Positions 27,934-37,190 of a DNA stretch of 64,000 nt are shown one piece after another. Source of the stretch: Chelatococcus sp. (lineage in GTDB: Bacteria > Pseudomonadota > Alphaproteobacteria > Rhizobiales > Beijerinckiaceae); NCBI GenBank assembly GCA_003248805.1, contig QFQY01000007.1, positions 1 through 64,000 of the forward strand. Reading direction: 5' to 3'. The notes under the pieces are model-generated. The model saw only the letters and a program-made list of their open reading frames with translations, made no database searches and was not told the origin of the DNA. Made by a program: the position numbers and the translations under genes. Each line of letters opens with the position of its first letter. Position 1 is the stretch's first letter.

Positions 27934-29532
27934 TCACTTCTTCTTCCCCCCGAACGGATTGCCGAGGCCGGGCAGGCCGCCGCCGAGGCCACCTTTGCCG
28001 CCGAGACCCGGCAGCTTAGGCATCATGCCGGCGGGCGGGGTGACGCCTTTCGGAAGTCCGGGAAAGCCGCCCGGCGGCAGTTGTGGCAGGCCACCGCCCG
28101 CGCCGAGCTGCTTCTGGAGTTCGGCGAGCTGGGCCGGGTCCATCTTGGACGGGTCGGGCATGCCGGCGGGGAGGCCGCCCATGCCGCCGCCGAGGCCGAA
28201 CATCGAGCCCAGCTTGCCGAGCATGCCGCCCTTCTGCTTCGCCATCATCTTCATCGCGTCGGCCATGCCGCGATGCATCTTGAGCAGCTTGTTGATCTGC
28301 TCGGCCGTGGTGCCGGAGCCCGCGGCGATCCGCTTCTTGCGGCTGTTCTTCAGGATGTCGGGGTTCTTGCGCTCGGCCGGGGTCATCGAGTCGATGGCCG
28401 CGATCATGCTCTTGAACATCTTGTCGCCGACACCGGAGCTGGCGAGCTGCGCCTGCGCCTGCTTCATGCCGGGCAGCATGCCCATCACACCACCGATGCC
28501 GCCCATCTTTTCCATCTGCTGGAGCTGGGCGCGCATGTCGGAGAGATCGAACTGCCCCTTCGCCATGCGCTGCGCGGTCGCCTGCGCCTGCTCGGCATCG
28601 ATCGTCTGCGCCGCCTTCTCGACGAGCGAGACGATGTCGCCCATGCCGAGGATGCGGTTGGCGACGCGCGAGGGATGGAATTCCTCCAGCGCGTCTGTCT
28701 TCTCGCCGGTGCCGACGAGCTTGATCGGCTTGCCGGTGACCGCGCGCATCGAGAGCGCCGCGCCACCGCGCGAGTCGCCGTCCATGCGGGTCAGCACGAT
28801 GCCGGTCAGCCCGACGCGGCCGTCGAAGGCGCGCGCCGTGTTGACCGCGTCCTGGCCGGTGAGCGCGTCGGCGACGAGCAGAACCTCGTGCGGGCTCGTC
28901 GCGGCCTTGACCTCCGCGACCTCCGCCATCAGCGCCTCGTCGAGCGTGACGCGGCCGGCGGTGTCGAGCATCACGACATCGTAGCCGCCGAGCCTGCCGG
29001 CCTCGATCGCGCGCCGCGCGATCTGCACGGCGCTCTGGCCGGCGACGATCGGCAGCGTCTGCACGCCGACCTGCTGGCCGAGCACGGCGAGCTGCTCCAT
29101 CGCGGCCGGGCGCCGCGTATCGAGCGAGGCCATCAGGACCTTTTTCTTGTCCCGCTCGGTCAGGCGCTTGGCGATCTTGGCGGTCGATGTCGTCTTGCCC
29201 GAGCCCTGCAGACCCACCATCAGGATCGGCACCGGCGGCACGGAGGACAGCGAGATCGCCTCGCCTTCGCCGCCCAGCGTGTCGATCAGCACGTCGTTGA
29301 CGATCTTGATGACCTGCTGGCCGGGGGTGACCGACTTCAGAACCTCGGCCCCGACGGCGCGCTCACGCACCTTGTCGGTGAAGCTGCGCACGACCTCGAG
29401 CGCGACATCGGCCTCCAGCAGCGCGCGGCGCACCTCGCGCAGCGCGGCGTTGACGTCGTCCTCGGTCAGCGCGCCCCTGCGGGTGAGCCCCGAGAGGATG
29501 CCGGACAACCTGTCGCTCAGCGTACCGAACAT
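27934..29532 (-). CDS. ffh: Signal recognition particle protein Ffh
   Basis: Ffh binds signal sequences and, with 4.5S RNA, targets ribosomes to FtsY and the Sec translocon. The 532-residue protein has the N domain, the GTPase with the P-loop MVGLQGSGKTTSTAKIAKRL, DTAGRVTLDEALM and GLTGIVLTRMDGDSRGGAAL, and a methionine-rich M domain ending in a Gly/Pro-rich tail (LPGLGGKGGLGGGLPGLGN). The family averages ~450-500 residues, and the long tail explains the extra length. It heads the rpsP-rimM-HAD-trmD operon. Neither ftsY nor 4.5S RNA was found nearby. Confidence 0.97.
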   Translation of the reverse strand: MFGTLSDRLSGILSGLTRRGALTEDDVNAALREVRRALLEADVALEVVRSFTDKVRERAVGAEVLKSVTPGQQVIKIVNDVLIDTLGGEGEAISLSSVPPVPILMVGLQGSGKTTSTAKIAKRLTERDKKKVLMASLDTRRPAAMEQLAVLGQQVGVQTLPIVAGQSAVQIARRAIEAGRLGGYDVVMLDTAGRVTLDEALMAEVAEVKAATSPHEVLLVADALTGQDAVNTARAFDGRVGLTGIVLTRMDGDSRGGAALSMRAVTGKPIKLVGTGEKTDALEEFHPSRVANRILGMGDIVSLVEKAAQTIDAEQAQATAQRMAKGQFDLSDMRAQLQQMEKMGGIGGVMGMLPGMKQAQAQLASSGVGDKMFKSMIAAIDSMTPAERKNPDILKNSRKKRIAAGSGTTAEQINKLLKMHRGMADAMKMMAKQKGGMLGKLGSMFGLGGGMGGLPAGMPDPSKMDPAQLAELQKQLGAGGGLPQLPPGGFPGLPKGVTPPAGMMPKLPGLGGKGGLGGGLPGLGNPFGGKKK

Positions 29533-29905
29533 GCGGACCCTGCCTGCTGCCTCAACGAGCCGGACCGGCGAAGCCTCTCCCCCAAGCGGTTTCGCGCCCG
29601 AGGGCGCGGACGCGCTGTCGGGCGTTGACCTCCGGGCTCGTCATCATGGGCATGATAGCGTCCGAAAACCGCAGGGCACTTTTCGGTATCATGCCGGAAG
29701 GCGCGAGTTGCGCGGCCCGGTCGGCGGATGCGGTCTCGACGATGTCGGCGAAACGGATGGCCGGGTTAAAGCGGCAAAACGGGGGATAAGTCAAGGCTTG
29801 GGGCGCCTTCGGAACGGCACGGGCCCGCTTGCCCTTGGGGAAGAGAGAGCTTGAGCGCCCCGTTCGCTTCGTCCTAAGCATGCCGCACGACAACGGAGAA
29901 ACACG
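29533..29905. other. 373-base gap upstream of ffh
   Basis: This divergent intergenic region must hold the promoter of the ffh operon (minus) and of the small exported protein (plus). GGGGCGC at 29800-29806 can pair with GCGCCCC at 29855-29861. I see no protein gene and no recognisable SRP RNA in it. Confidence 0.5.
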
Positions 29906-30334
29906 ATGACGTCGACAATCCTCCGCCTCTGTTCCCTCGCGCTCGCAAGCCTCGTGCTCGGGGCGGCGTCGGCTCAGGCCCAATCCTGCCAGAACAACTT
30001 CAAGGTCGACGGTGTGCCGATGGTGACGGGCATCACCTATCGCAGCTGGGACCTGGTCAAGAACGGCGCACCGGCCACCGTGCTGAAGAACCTCGCCGCC
30101 GCCGTCGCGGCCGAGGGGTTCGCCGGCATCAAGGTCGACAATGCCACGAGTTCCGTGCTGGCGATCCAGGAAACCTCGGGCTCGGGCCGGCCGCAGACCC
30201 TGCGCGTCACGGCCCGCAAGAGCGGCCCCGCGACACGGGTCGACGCCGTCTTCGTCGTTCAGGCCGGGCAGGTCGCGCCCGAGGGCTATGTGCGCGATGC
30301 GCTCTGCCGCGTCATCTCCGGCGGGCGCGGGTGA
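29906..30334 (+). CDS. Small exported protein of unknown function
   Basis: The 142-residue product has a signal peptide (TILRLCSLALASLVLGAASA, cleaved near QAQSC). The mature ~115 residues contain two cysteines, one near each end, that could form a disulfide. They include the segment TVLKNLAAAVAAEGFAGIKV and an ASSVLAIQET-like strand. I do not recognise the family. GGAG precedes the ATG. The CAP-domain lipoprotein follows 43 bases downstream and may be co-transcribed. Confidence 0.75.
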   Translation: MTSTILRLCSLALASLVLGAASAQAQSCQNNFKVDGVPMVTGITYRSWDLVKNGAPATVLKNLAAAVAAEGFAGIKVDNATSSVLAIQETSGSGRPQTLRVTARKSGPATRVDAVFVVQAGQVAPEGYVRDALCRVISGGRG

Positions 30335-30377
30335 GCGCCGCCCCGGAATTGCCGCGATCGGGCGGCAAGCGGCCGGC

Positions 30378-30959
30378 ATGACCACGCTCCGCTCCGCCTT
30401 CGTCCTCGGGACGCTCGCCCTCCTTCTCGCCGCCTGCGCGTCGAGCGAGCCCGGCCGCCCGCTCTCGCCCGCCGCCGTCGAGCGGCTCAATGCCGTCCAT
30501 CTCGACCCAGCCGAGGCCGGCCGCATCCTCAACGCCTATCGCGCCAGCAAGGGGCTGGGCCCCGTCCGCCCCGACCCGAGGCTGATGGCGATGGCCCAGC
30601 ATCAGGCGGATGCGATGGCTCGCGGCAACACGCTCTCGCACGATGCCGGCGGCAGCTTCACCTCCCGCGTCCACGGCGCCGGCCTCGACGCGATGCGGAC
30701 GGCCGAGAATCTCGGCGGCGGCTATTTCTCGACGCAGGAGGCGTTCGATGGCTGGCAGCGATCGTCCGGCCACAACGCCAACCTGCTGATGCCCGAGGCG
30801 ACGCGCTACGGCATCGCGCTCGCCAAGAATCCGGAGACGCAGTACCGCGCCTGGTGGGCGCTCGTCGTCGCCAGCGAGCCCGAGCAGCGCCGGACGCTGA
30901 GCGCGGGACCGCTGGTTCCGGCGCGCAACGAGACCTTCCGCTGGGGCCCGTCGCCCTGA
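30378..30959 (+). CDS. CAP (SCP/PR1) domain lipoprotein
   Basis: The 193-residue product starts with a lipoprotein signal (LGTLALLLAACASSEPG), with the lipidated cysteine at about residue 20. The CAP domain follows: AGRILNAYRASKGLGPVRPD, then ADAMARGNTLSHDAGGSF with the family His, the ENLGGGYFSTQEAFDGWQRS segment and the SGHNANLLMPEATRYGIALA motif. CAP proteins in bacteria are surface or periplasmic and of varied function. It sits downstream of another exported protein. Confidence 0.9.
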   Translation: MTTLRSAFVLGTLALLLAACASSEPGRPLSPAAVERLNAVHLDPAEAGRILNAYRASKGLGPVRPDPRLMAMAQHQADAMARGNTLSHDAGGSFTSRVHGAGLDAMRTAENLGGGYFSTQEAFDGWQRSSGHNANLLMPEATRYGIALAKNPETQYRAWWALVVASEPEQRRTLSAGPLVPARNETFRWGPSP

Positions 30960-30974
30960 GCCGGCAGCCGGCGC

Positions 30975-31541
30975 TCAGCCGATGCTGATCCGTCCGAGCT
31001 TCTGCAGGGCGAGCAGCACGCCCGCGACATGCATGGCCTGGCCGATCACGCCCCCGGCGAGACCGGCGATCACCACGTCGACCGGGACGAGCTCGACGGA
31101 CAGGCCCTCCTCGCCCCGGTCGAGCGCTGGCGGCCCGCGCCGTTCGAGCCCCGTCGCCAGCATGAAATGCACCCGGTTGGGGTGAATGGCCGGGTTGGCG
31201 AAGGGGCTCGTCACGGGCTCGATCGCCTCCGCCGCGAAGCCGGTCTCCTCGAGCAGCTCGCGCCTCGCCGTCGCCGCGACGTCGCTGTCGTCCGCATCCG
31301 CAGCTCCACCCGGCAGCTCGAGCACCGCCTCGCCCGCCCCGTGGCGGTATTGCCGGACGAGGACGAGCCGGTCGTCCGTGGTCACCGCCACGACATGGAC
31401 CCAGTCCGGATAGGTCATGACGTAATAGGGCGAAATCTCCGCGCCCGAAGCCGTCACGCAGCGGTCGGCGCGCAGGTCGATCCAGCGATCCTTGAGGATC
31501 GGGGTCGAGGACAGCACCCGCCATTTCGCGATCATGACCAC
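30975..31541 (-). CDS. Nudix hydrolase
   Basis: The 188-residue protein resembles ADP-ribose/ADP-sugar pyrophosphatases. It has DWVHVVAVTTDDRLVLVRQY, then the Nudix box, GGAADADDSDVAATARRELL followed by EETGF. In the box the first Glu is replaced by Asp; the catalytic REL-EE-G core is intact. The end part (PVDVVIAGLAGGVIGQAMHV) is typical. It is convergent with the CAP-domain lipoprotein gene. Substrate unknown. Confidence 0.92.
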   Translation of the reverse strand: MVMIAKWRVLSSTPILKDRWIDLRADRCVTASGAEISPYYVMTYPDWVHVVAVTTDDRLVLVRQYRHGAGEAVLELPGGAADADDSDVAATARRELLEETGFAAEAIEPVTSPFANPAIHPNRVHFMLATGLERRGPPALDRGEEGLSVELVPVDVVIAGLAGGVIGQAMHVAGVLLALQKLGRISIG

Positions 31542-31634
31542 TTGCCCCTGCCGCTTCGGGCCCGCACGGCCTCGCCTCTTTACAATCTACCCGCGGCGGG
31601 CGTTTGGTGCCTATTCGTCCACCGGAGCTACGCC

Positions 31635-32261
31635 ATGACGTTCGAAGCCTGGATCACCTTCGCCGCCGCGACCGCGGTCCTGCTGGTCATTCCCGGCCCG
31701 ACGATCCTGCTCGTCGTCTCCTACGCGCTGGGACAGGGCTGGCGCACGGCCTTCCCGATGGCGGTCGGCGTCGCGCTCGGGGACTTCACCGCGATGACGC
31801 TCTCCATGCTCGGCGTCGGCGCGCTGCTCGCGACCTCGGCGACGATCTTCACCGCCCTGAAATGGCTCGGGGCGGCCTATCTCGTCTGGCTCGGCATCAA
31901 GCTCTTCCGCGCCGGCGGCACGCTCGACGCCAAGCCGCGCGAGGATGCCGCCTCGCCATGGAAGATGCTGGCCCATGCCTGGCTGGTGACGGCGCTGAAC
32001 CCGAAGAGCATCACCTTCTTCGTCGCCTTCCTGCCGCAGTTCCTCGATCCCAGGGCCGATTTCTGGACCCAGATGCTGATCTTCGAGGCGACCTTCGTCA
32101 CGCTCGCCTTCGCCAACGCCTTCGGCTACGCGCTGCTGGCCGCGCGGGCCCGCTCCGCCATCGCCAACCCACGCGCGATCTCGGCCTTCAACAAGGCCGG
32201 CGGCACCCTGCTGATCGGCGCCGGCGTCGCGACCGTCGCGATCCGCTCCGGCAATGGCTGA
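31635..32261 (+). CDS. LysE/RhtB family amino-acid exporter
   Basis: The 208-residue inner-membrane protein has six predicted helices and the family signature WITFAAATAVLLVIPGPTIL followed by LGQGWRTAFPMAVGVALGD. AAYLVWLGIKLFRAGG and the WLVTALNPKSITFFVAFLPQ block are diagnostic. It should export an amino acid or homoserine-type compound. CCGGAG lies upstream of the start. The following methyltransferase gene begins a few bases away or slightly overlaps. Confidence 0.94.
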   Translation: MTFEAWITFAAATAVLLVIPGPTILLVVSYALGQGWRTAFPMAVGVALGDFTAMTLSMLGVGALLATSATIFTALKWLGAAYLVWLGIKLFRAGGTLDAKPREDAASPWKMLAHAWLVTALNPKSITFFVAFLPQFLDPRADFWTQMLIFEATFVTLAFANAFGYALLAARARSAIANPRAISAFNKAGGTLLIGAGVATVAIRSGNG

Positions 32262-32277
32262 GACGACCGGAGGCGCC

Positions 32278-32877
32278 ATGACCGGGAAGGACGCCGCCAC
32301 CCTCGACTTCTACGCCGACGAGGCCGAGCGCTATGCCGGACGCGGGCGGGAGGCCGAGTACCGCCTGATCGCGCAGTTCGCCCGGCGGCTTTCTCCCGGC
32401 GCCCGCATTCTCGAGCTCGGCTGCGGGGGCGGGCAGGACAGCGCGGAGATGCTAGCGCGCGGCTTCGACGTCGTGCCGACCGACGGTTCGCCGGAACTGG
32501 CAGCGGAGGCCGGCAAGCGGCTGGGCCGCGAGGTTCGCGTCCTGCTCTTCGAGGATATCGACGAGGTCGCCGCCTATGACGGCGTCTTCGCGCATGCCTG
32601 CCTGCTGCATGTGCCGCGCGCCGCCCTGCCCGGCATCCTCGCCCGCATCCACCGGGCGCTGCGGCCGGGCGGCGTCTTCTTCGCGAGCTACAAGGCCGGC
32701 GAGGCCGAGGGCCGCGACCGCTTCGGCCGCTTCTTCAACTACCCGTCTCCGGAGTGGCTGCGCCATGCCTATGGCGACGAGGGCTGGCGGGATCTCGTCG
32801 TCGAGGAGGCGAACGGCAGCGGTTACGACCGCGAGGAGACGCGCTGGCTGCACGCGACGGCGGTCAAAAAGGCTTGA
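32278..32877 (+). CDS. Class I SAM-dependent methyltransferase
   Basis: The 199-residue protein has the SAM motif ARILELGCGGGQDSAEMLAR at residues ~45-65 and VVPTDGSPELAAEAGKRLGR, then the HACLLHVPRAALPGILARIH and ALRPGGVFFASYKAG blocks of the tellurite-resistance/methyltransferase_11 type. I chose the ATG at 32278 because GGAGG lies five bases upstream; an ATG at 32254 overlapping lysE would add eight residues. The substrate is unknown. Confidence 0.88.
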   Translation: MTGKDAATLDFYADEAERYAGRGREAEYRLIAQFARRLSPGARILELGCGGGQDSAEMLARGFDVVPTDGSPELAAEAGKRLGREVRVLLFEDIDEVAAYDGVFAHACLLHVPRAALPGILARIHRALRPGGVFFASYKAGEAEGRDRFGRFFNYPSPEWLRHAYGDEGWRDLVVEEANGSGYDREETRWLHATAVKKA

Positions 32878-32930
32878 TCGCGCCGCCTGCCTCTGGCGCC
32901 GGGCCGGTTCGTCGCTAAATCTTGCGGGCC

Positions 32931-33989
32931 ATGAACCGTCGCCGTCTTCTCCGCCTCCTCACCCTGCCCGCGCTGTTCGGAGGCTCCGGCGTCGCCTGGG
33001 CCTCGTTCAGGCGCTCCCGCAACCCCTATTATCAGGGGCCGGTCAGCGACCATTTCGACGGCGTACGCTTCAGCGACGGCAGGCGGGTCGGCAAGGGCTT
33101 CGCCGATTTCCTGCGCTGGCAGGCCACGCGCGGCGGGCGCGAGCTCTTCCCCGAGCACTATCCGGCGCCGCCACAGGACAAGCCGCCGGCCCGCTTCGAG
33201 GGCACGCGCGTGGTCCATCTCGGCCACGCCTCCTTCCTCTACCAGATCGCCGGGCTGAACCTGCTCGTCGACCCGGTCTATTCGGAGCGCGCCAGCCCGT
33301 TCTCCTTCGCGGGTCCGAAGCGCGTGAACGCGCCCGGCGTCGCCTTCGCGGATCTGCCGAGGATCGACGTCGTCCTGATCACCCACAACCACTACGACCA
33401 TCTCGACACGACGACGCTCGCACGGCTGCACGAGCGCGACGCTCCCCGCATGGTCATGCCGCTCGGCAACGACCGGATCGTCGGCGATGCCGTGCCCGGC
33501 GCGCGGGTCGAGGCGCATGACTGGAAGGACCGCGTCGCGCTGTCGGAGGATGTCGCGGCGACGCTGGTGCCGACCTATCACTGGTCGGCGCGCGGCGCCC
33601 TCGACCGGCGCATGGCCCTGTGGTGCTCCTTCGTGATCGAGGGGGCGGGCAAGCGCCTGTTCCACATCGGCGACACCGGCTTTCACGACGGCTCGCTCTA
33701 CGAGGCACTCGGCGCGGAATACGGTCCCTTCGACCTCGCCGCGCTGCCGATCGGCGCCTATGAGCCGCGCTGGTTCATGGCCGACAACCACATGAACCCG
33801 GACGAAGCGGTCAAGGTCATGCGGGCGTTGCGGGCCGAGCAGGCGATCGGCCACCACTGGGGCACCTTCCAGCTCACCGACGAAGGCGTCGAGCGACCGC
33901 CCGAAGCGCTGAAGGCGGCGCTGGCCGCAGCCGGCATCCCGGAAGAGCGCTTCAAGGCGATGCGGCCGGGCCTGAACTGGACGGCGTAG
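32931..33989 (+). CDS. Metallo-beta-lactamase-fold hydrolase (UlaG/NAPE-PLD-like)
   Basis: The 352-residue product opens with MNRRRLLRLLTLPALFGGSG, a signal or membrane-anchor segment. The MBL fold is clear: VVHLGHASFLYQIAGLNLLV, the metal motif VVLITHNHYDHLDTTTLARL (HxHxDH), then HWSARGALDRRMALWCSFVI, FHIGDTGFHDGSLYEALG and, near the end, the HHWGTFQLTDE motif. This pattern belongs to the group that includes N-acyl-phosphatidylethanolamine phospholipase D, so a membrane-lipid substrate is plausible but unproven. Confidence 0.9.
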   Translation: MNRRRLLRLLTLPALFGGSGVAWASFRRSRNPYYQGPVSDHFDGVRFSDGRRVGKGFADFLRWQATRGGRELFPEHYPAPPQDKPPARFEGTRVVHLGHASFLYQIAGLNLLVDPVYSERASPFSFAGPKRVNAPGVAFADLPRIDVVLITHNHYDHLDTTTLARLHERDAPRMVMPLGNDRIVGDAVPGARVEAHDWKDRVALSEDVAATLVPTYHWSARGALDRRMALWCSFVIEGAGKRLFHIGDTGFHDGSLYEALGAEYGPFDLAALPIGAYEPRWFMADNHMNPDEAVKVMRALRAEQAIGHHWGTFQLTDEGVERPPEALKAALAAAGIPEERFKAMRPGLNWTA

Positions 33990-33995
33990 CGAACC

Positions 33996-34877
33996 CTATT
34001 TCGGCTGGACGTAGACGTTGATCTCGAGGCTCGGATCGCCCGGATCCTTCAGGTCGCCGACATATTCCTCGAGGAAGGCGTCCTTCACCGTGATGCTCTT
34101 CGCCTCCAGATAGGCGGTGATCGTCTCATAGGTCGAGTCGATGTCATCATAGGGCGCGACATGCGTGAAGCGCAGCGCCCTGCCCGCCGGCGAGGTGCCG
34201 ATGCGCATGCCCTCGGGCAGTTGCAGCGCCGCGCCGGTCGACGGCGCGATGGGCAGCATCGCCTCGAAGCGGAAGCCGTTGTCGTCGGTCTCGGTGAACA
34301 GCGTCAGCGGCCGGCCCGCGACCGGCAGGCCGGAGCGTGAAGCCTGCTCGCGCAGCACGCGGAAGCTCTGTGACAGGCGTTCGAAGCCCTGGTCCCAGCT
34401 CGCCTGTCCGGACAGCGTCAGCACCGATTTGGGGATGAGCGTGATCTCGTCGACATCGCTCGGATCTCCGCTGCGGCCGGCGAGCGTGGCGTTCGGATCG
34501 GGAGCCAGCGTCTGCTGCGGCGGCGCGACCGGCGGCAAGGCCTGGCCCGGCTGCGGCGGGGCGGGCGGCGGCTGCACCGGCTGCGGCTCCAGCGGAACCG
34601 AGGGTGTCGGCGCGGGCTGCACGGGCTGCGGCACGACGGGCGAAGGCGCGGGCGGAGCAGGCTGAACGGGCTGGGGGCCCGGCTGCGGCTCGGGCACGGC
34701 GGCAGGAGGAGCCGGCGCCTGAACCTGAGCGGGCGCCGGAGCCTCCGTTCCCGGTGGCGGCGCGAGCGGCGCCGACTCGACCGCGCCGGGCGGCGCGATG
34801 CGGCTCTGCGCCGCGACGGGAGACCCCGCCGCGATCATGGCTGCGAGCGCAACAGCGCCAATCCCGATAAGCCGCAT
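33996..34877 (-). CDS. Exported protein with long proline-rich linker and GyrI-like domain
   Basis: From 34877 the product has 293 residues: a signal peptide (RLIGIGAVALAAMIAAGSPV, then AAQS), a linker of over 100 residues dominated by Pro, Gln, Ala and Val with PQPVQPAP-type repeats, and a C-terminal ~140-residue domain. The latter, with LFTETDDNGFRFEAMLPIAP and TYETITAYLEAKSITVKDAF, looks like a GyrI/SOUL-type effector-binding fold. A long Pro-rich linker suggests a domain held away from the membrane. It is divergent from dapF. Confidence 0.85.
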   Translation of the reverse strand: MRLIGIGAVALAAMIAAGSPVAAQSRIAPPGAVESAPLAPPPGTEAPAPAQVQAPAPPAAVPEPQPGPQPVQPAPPAPSPVVPQPVQPAPTPSVPLEPQPVQPPPAPPQPGQALPPVAPPQQTLAPDPNATLAGRSGDPSDVDEITLIPKSVLTLSGQASWDQGFERLSQSFRVLREQASRSGLPVAGRPLTLFTETDDNGFRFEAMLPIAPSTGAALQLPEGMRIGTSPAGRALRFTHVAPYDDIDSTYETITAYLEAKSITVKDAFLEEYVGDLKDPGDPSLEINVYVQPK

Positions 34878-35019
34878 CTCGACGGTTCCGACACAAGACA
34901 GTGATTCGCGCCCTTGCGGCGCAGCATAGAATGTCCACCTTCTCTCAGGAACGGCCATGAGGGTGGCTTTTTCGCGTCGTCTCCCTCATACAGCCGGCCT
35001 GCATGGGACATGTGACGGA

Positions 35020-35904
35020 ATGAACGCTCTCGCGCATCGCCGGTTCCTCAAGATGAACGGGCTCGGCAACCAGATCACCGTGCTCGATCTGCGCGGCTCG
35101 AAGCATGTCGTCGGCGCCGACGAGGCGCGGGCGATCGCGGCCGAGCCGCGCGCCGCCTTCGACCAGCTCATGGTGCTGCACGACCCCGTCACGCCGGGCA
35201 CCGACGCCTTCGTGCGCATCTACAACACCGACGGCTCCGAGGCCGGCGCCTGCGGCAACGGCACGCGCTGCGTCGCCTGGGCGATGACGGCCGACCCGCA
35301 GATGGGCGACGCCGCGCGCGAGCGCCTGACGCTCCAGACGAAGGCCGGCCTGCTGCCGACCCTCCGCCTCGACGAGACGACCTTCACCGTCGACATGGGC
35401 GCGCCGCGCCTGAACTGGGACGAGATCCCGCTGGCCGAGCCTTTCGAGGACACCGCCCATTTCGAGCTGCAGATCGGCCCGATCGACGATCCCATTCTTC
35501 ACACGCCCTGCGCCGTGAACATGGGCAATCCGCACGCCGTCTTCTTCGTCGACGATCCCTATCGCTTCAATCTGGAGCAGATCGGACCGCTGCTCGAAAA
35601 CCATCCGATCTTCCCCGACCGGGCGAATATCGAGCTCGCCGCCGTCAAGGCGCCGGACCATATCGTCCTGCGCGTCTGGGAGCGTGGCGCCGGCATCACC
35701 CAGGCCTGCGGCTCGGGCGCCTGCGCGGCGCTGGTCGCGGGCGTGCGCCGCGAGCTGACGGCGCGCAAGGCCGTGGTCAGCCTGCCGGGCGGCGACCTGA
35801 CCATCGAATGGCGCGAGAGCGACGGGCATGTGCTGATGACCGGCCCCGCCACCTTCGAATGGGAAGGCACCTTCGCGCCGGAGCTCTTCGCGAAGGTCGC
35901 CTGA
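35020..35904 (+). CDS. dapF: Diaminopimelate epimerase
   Basis: DapF converts LL- to meso-diaminopimelate for lysine and peptidoglycan. The 294-residue protein begins [20 protein letters not shown]. Both catalytic cysteines are present, in [16 protein letters not shown] and in [25 protein letters not shown] sequence ([14 protein letters not shown]) is also typical. The start at 35020 was chosen to give this N-terminus; a frame 63 bases longer adds non-family sequence. Its stop codon overlaps the start of mtaB by one base (TGATG). Confidence 0.97.
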   Translation: MNALAHRRFLKMNGLGNQITVLDLRGSKHVVGADEARAIAAEPRAAFDQLMVLHDPVTPGTDAFVRIYNTDGSEAGACGNGTRCVAWAMTADPQMGDAARERLTLQTKAGLLPTLRLDETTFTVDMGAPRLNWDEIPLAEPFEDTAHFELQIGPIDDPILHTPCAVNMGNPHAVFFVDDPYRFNLEQIGPLLENHPIFPDRANIELAAVKAPDHIVLRVWERGAGITQACGSGACAALVAGVRRELTARKAVVSLPGGDLTIEWRESDGHVLMTGPATFEWEGTFAPELFAKVA

Positions 35905-37175
35905 TGGCGGTCGATCTCGTCACTTTCGGCTGCCGCCTCAACATCGTCGAGAGCGAGGCGATCCGCCTGAAGGCGGAAGCAGCCGGCCTCTCCGACATCG
36001 CCGTGGTGAACTCCTGCGCCGTCACCGCCGAGGCCACCCGGCAGGCGCGGCAGGCGATCCGCAGGCTGAAGCGCGAGCAGCCAGGGCGCCCGATCGTGGT
36101 CACGGGCTGCGCCGCGCAGATCGAGCCCGCGACCTTCGCCGCGATGCCGGAGGTCGCCCGCGTCCTCGGCAACGCCGAGAAGATGCGCGCCGACGCCTGG
36201 TCGGCGCTCGCCCGCTCCAACAGCCTGCGCGCGCCCGGCGACGACGCGGCGGAGAAGACCGCCGTCGGCGACATCATGGCCGAGACGGCGCTCGCCCAGG
36301 TCGTCACCGGCCGTTTCCGCGATCACACGCGCGGCTTCGTTCAGGTGCAGAACGGCTGCGACCATCGCTGCACCTTCTGCGTCATCCCCTTCGGACGGGG
36401 CCATTCGCGCTCGCTGGCGCCCGGCGCGGTGCTCGCGCAATGCCGCGATCTGGTCGAGGCCGGCGCGCGCGAGATCGTGCTGACCGGCGTCGACCTGACG
36501 AGCTATGGCCGCGACCTGCCCGGCCTGCCGCTTCTGGGAACGCTCGTCCGGACGCTCCTGCGCGAGCTGCCCGAACTGCCGCGCCTGCGCCTCTCCTCGA
36601 TCGACGCGGTCGAGGTCGACGACGAGCTGCGCGAGGCGCTCGCGACGCAGCCGCGCCTGATGCCGCACCTGCATCTCTCGCTGCAATCCGGCGACGACCT
36701 CATCCTCAAGCGCATGAAGCGCCGGCACGGACGCGAAGACGCCATCCGCTTCTGCGCCGAGATGCGCGGCCTGCGCCCGGACGTCGTCTTCGGCGCGGAC
36801 CTGATCGCCGGCTTCCCGACCGAGGACGAGGCGATGTTCGCCCGCTCGCTCGCCCTCCTCGACGAGTGCGGGCTGAGCTATGTCCATGTCTTCCCGTATT
36901 CGGCCCGGCCCGGCACCCCGGCCGCGCGCATGCCGCAACTGCCGGGGCAGCTCGTGGCCGAGCGCGCGGCGCGGCTGCGCCAGGCGGGCAGCCTTATGCA
37001 TGCCGAGCATCTGCGGGCGCGGCTCGGCCGGCCGCTCTCGGTGCTGACCGAGCGCGGCAACACCGGACGCGCAGAGGACTTCACGCTGGTCCGCTTCCGC
37101 CGCGACGTGGCCGCGGGCGATATCGTCAGGATCGAGGCCGGAGACGCCGACGACAGGGCCTTGCTGGTCGCCTGA
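35904..37175 (+). CDS. mtaB: tRNA (N6-L-threonylcarbamoyladenosine(37)-C2)-methylthiotransferase
   Basis: MtaB is a radical-SAM enzyme adding a methylthio group to t6A37 of tRNAs reading ANN codons. The 423-residue protein has the N-terminal MTTase domain (AVDLVTFGCRLNIVESEAIR), the three-cysteine cluster motif in QNGCDHRCTFCVIPFGRGHS, and the SLQSGDDLILKRMKRRHGRE block. The C-terminal ~60 residues are the TRAM-like domain. It is translated with dapF. In many relatives ftsY follows, but here the next plus-strand gene is absent and a small exported protein lies on the other strand. Confidence 0.95.
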   Translation: MAVDLVTFGCRLNIVESEAIRLKAEAAGLSDIAVVNSCAVTAEATRQARQAIRRLKREQPGRPIVVTGCAAQIEPATFAAMPEVARVLGNAEKMRADAWSALARSNSLRAPGDDAAEKTAVGDIMAETALAQVVTGRFRDHTRGFVQVQNGCDHRCTFCVIPFGRGHSRSLAPGAVLAQCRDLVEAGAREIVLTGVDLTSYGRDLPGLPLLGTLVRTLLRELPELPRLRLSSIDAVEVDDELREALATQPRLMPHLHLSLQSGDDLILKRMKRRHGREDAIRFCAEMRGLRPDVVFGADLIAGFPTEDEAMFARSLALLDECGLSYVHVFPYSARPGTPAARMPQLPGQLVAERAARLRQAGSLMHAEHLRARLGRPLSVLTERGNTGRAEDFTLVRFRRDVAAGDIVRIEAGDADDRALLVA

Positions 37176-37190
37176 CGAACCCGCGCCGGA

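Noticed and set aside
28081..29628. A 515-codon open frame opposite ffh
   Set aside because: It is the complement of a well-conserved gene, with no recognisable domain and an Arg/His-rich composition.
29533..29905. Possible 4.5S (SRP) RNA near ffh
   Set aside because: The gap folds but lacks the conserved GGAA tetraloop context and the AGCAG symmetric-loop sequence of SRP RNA.
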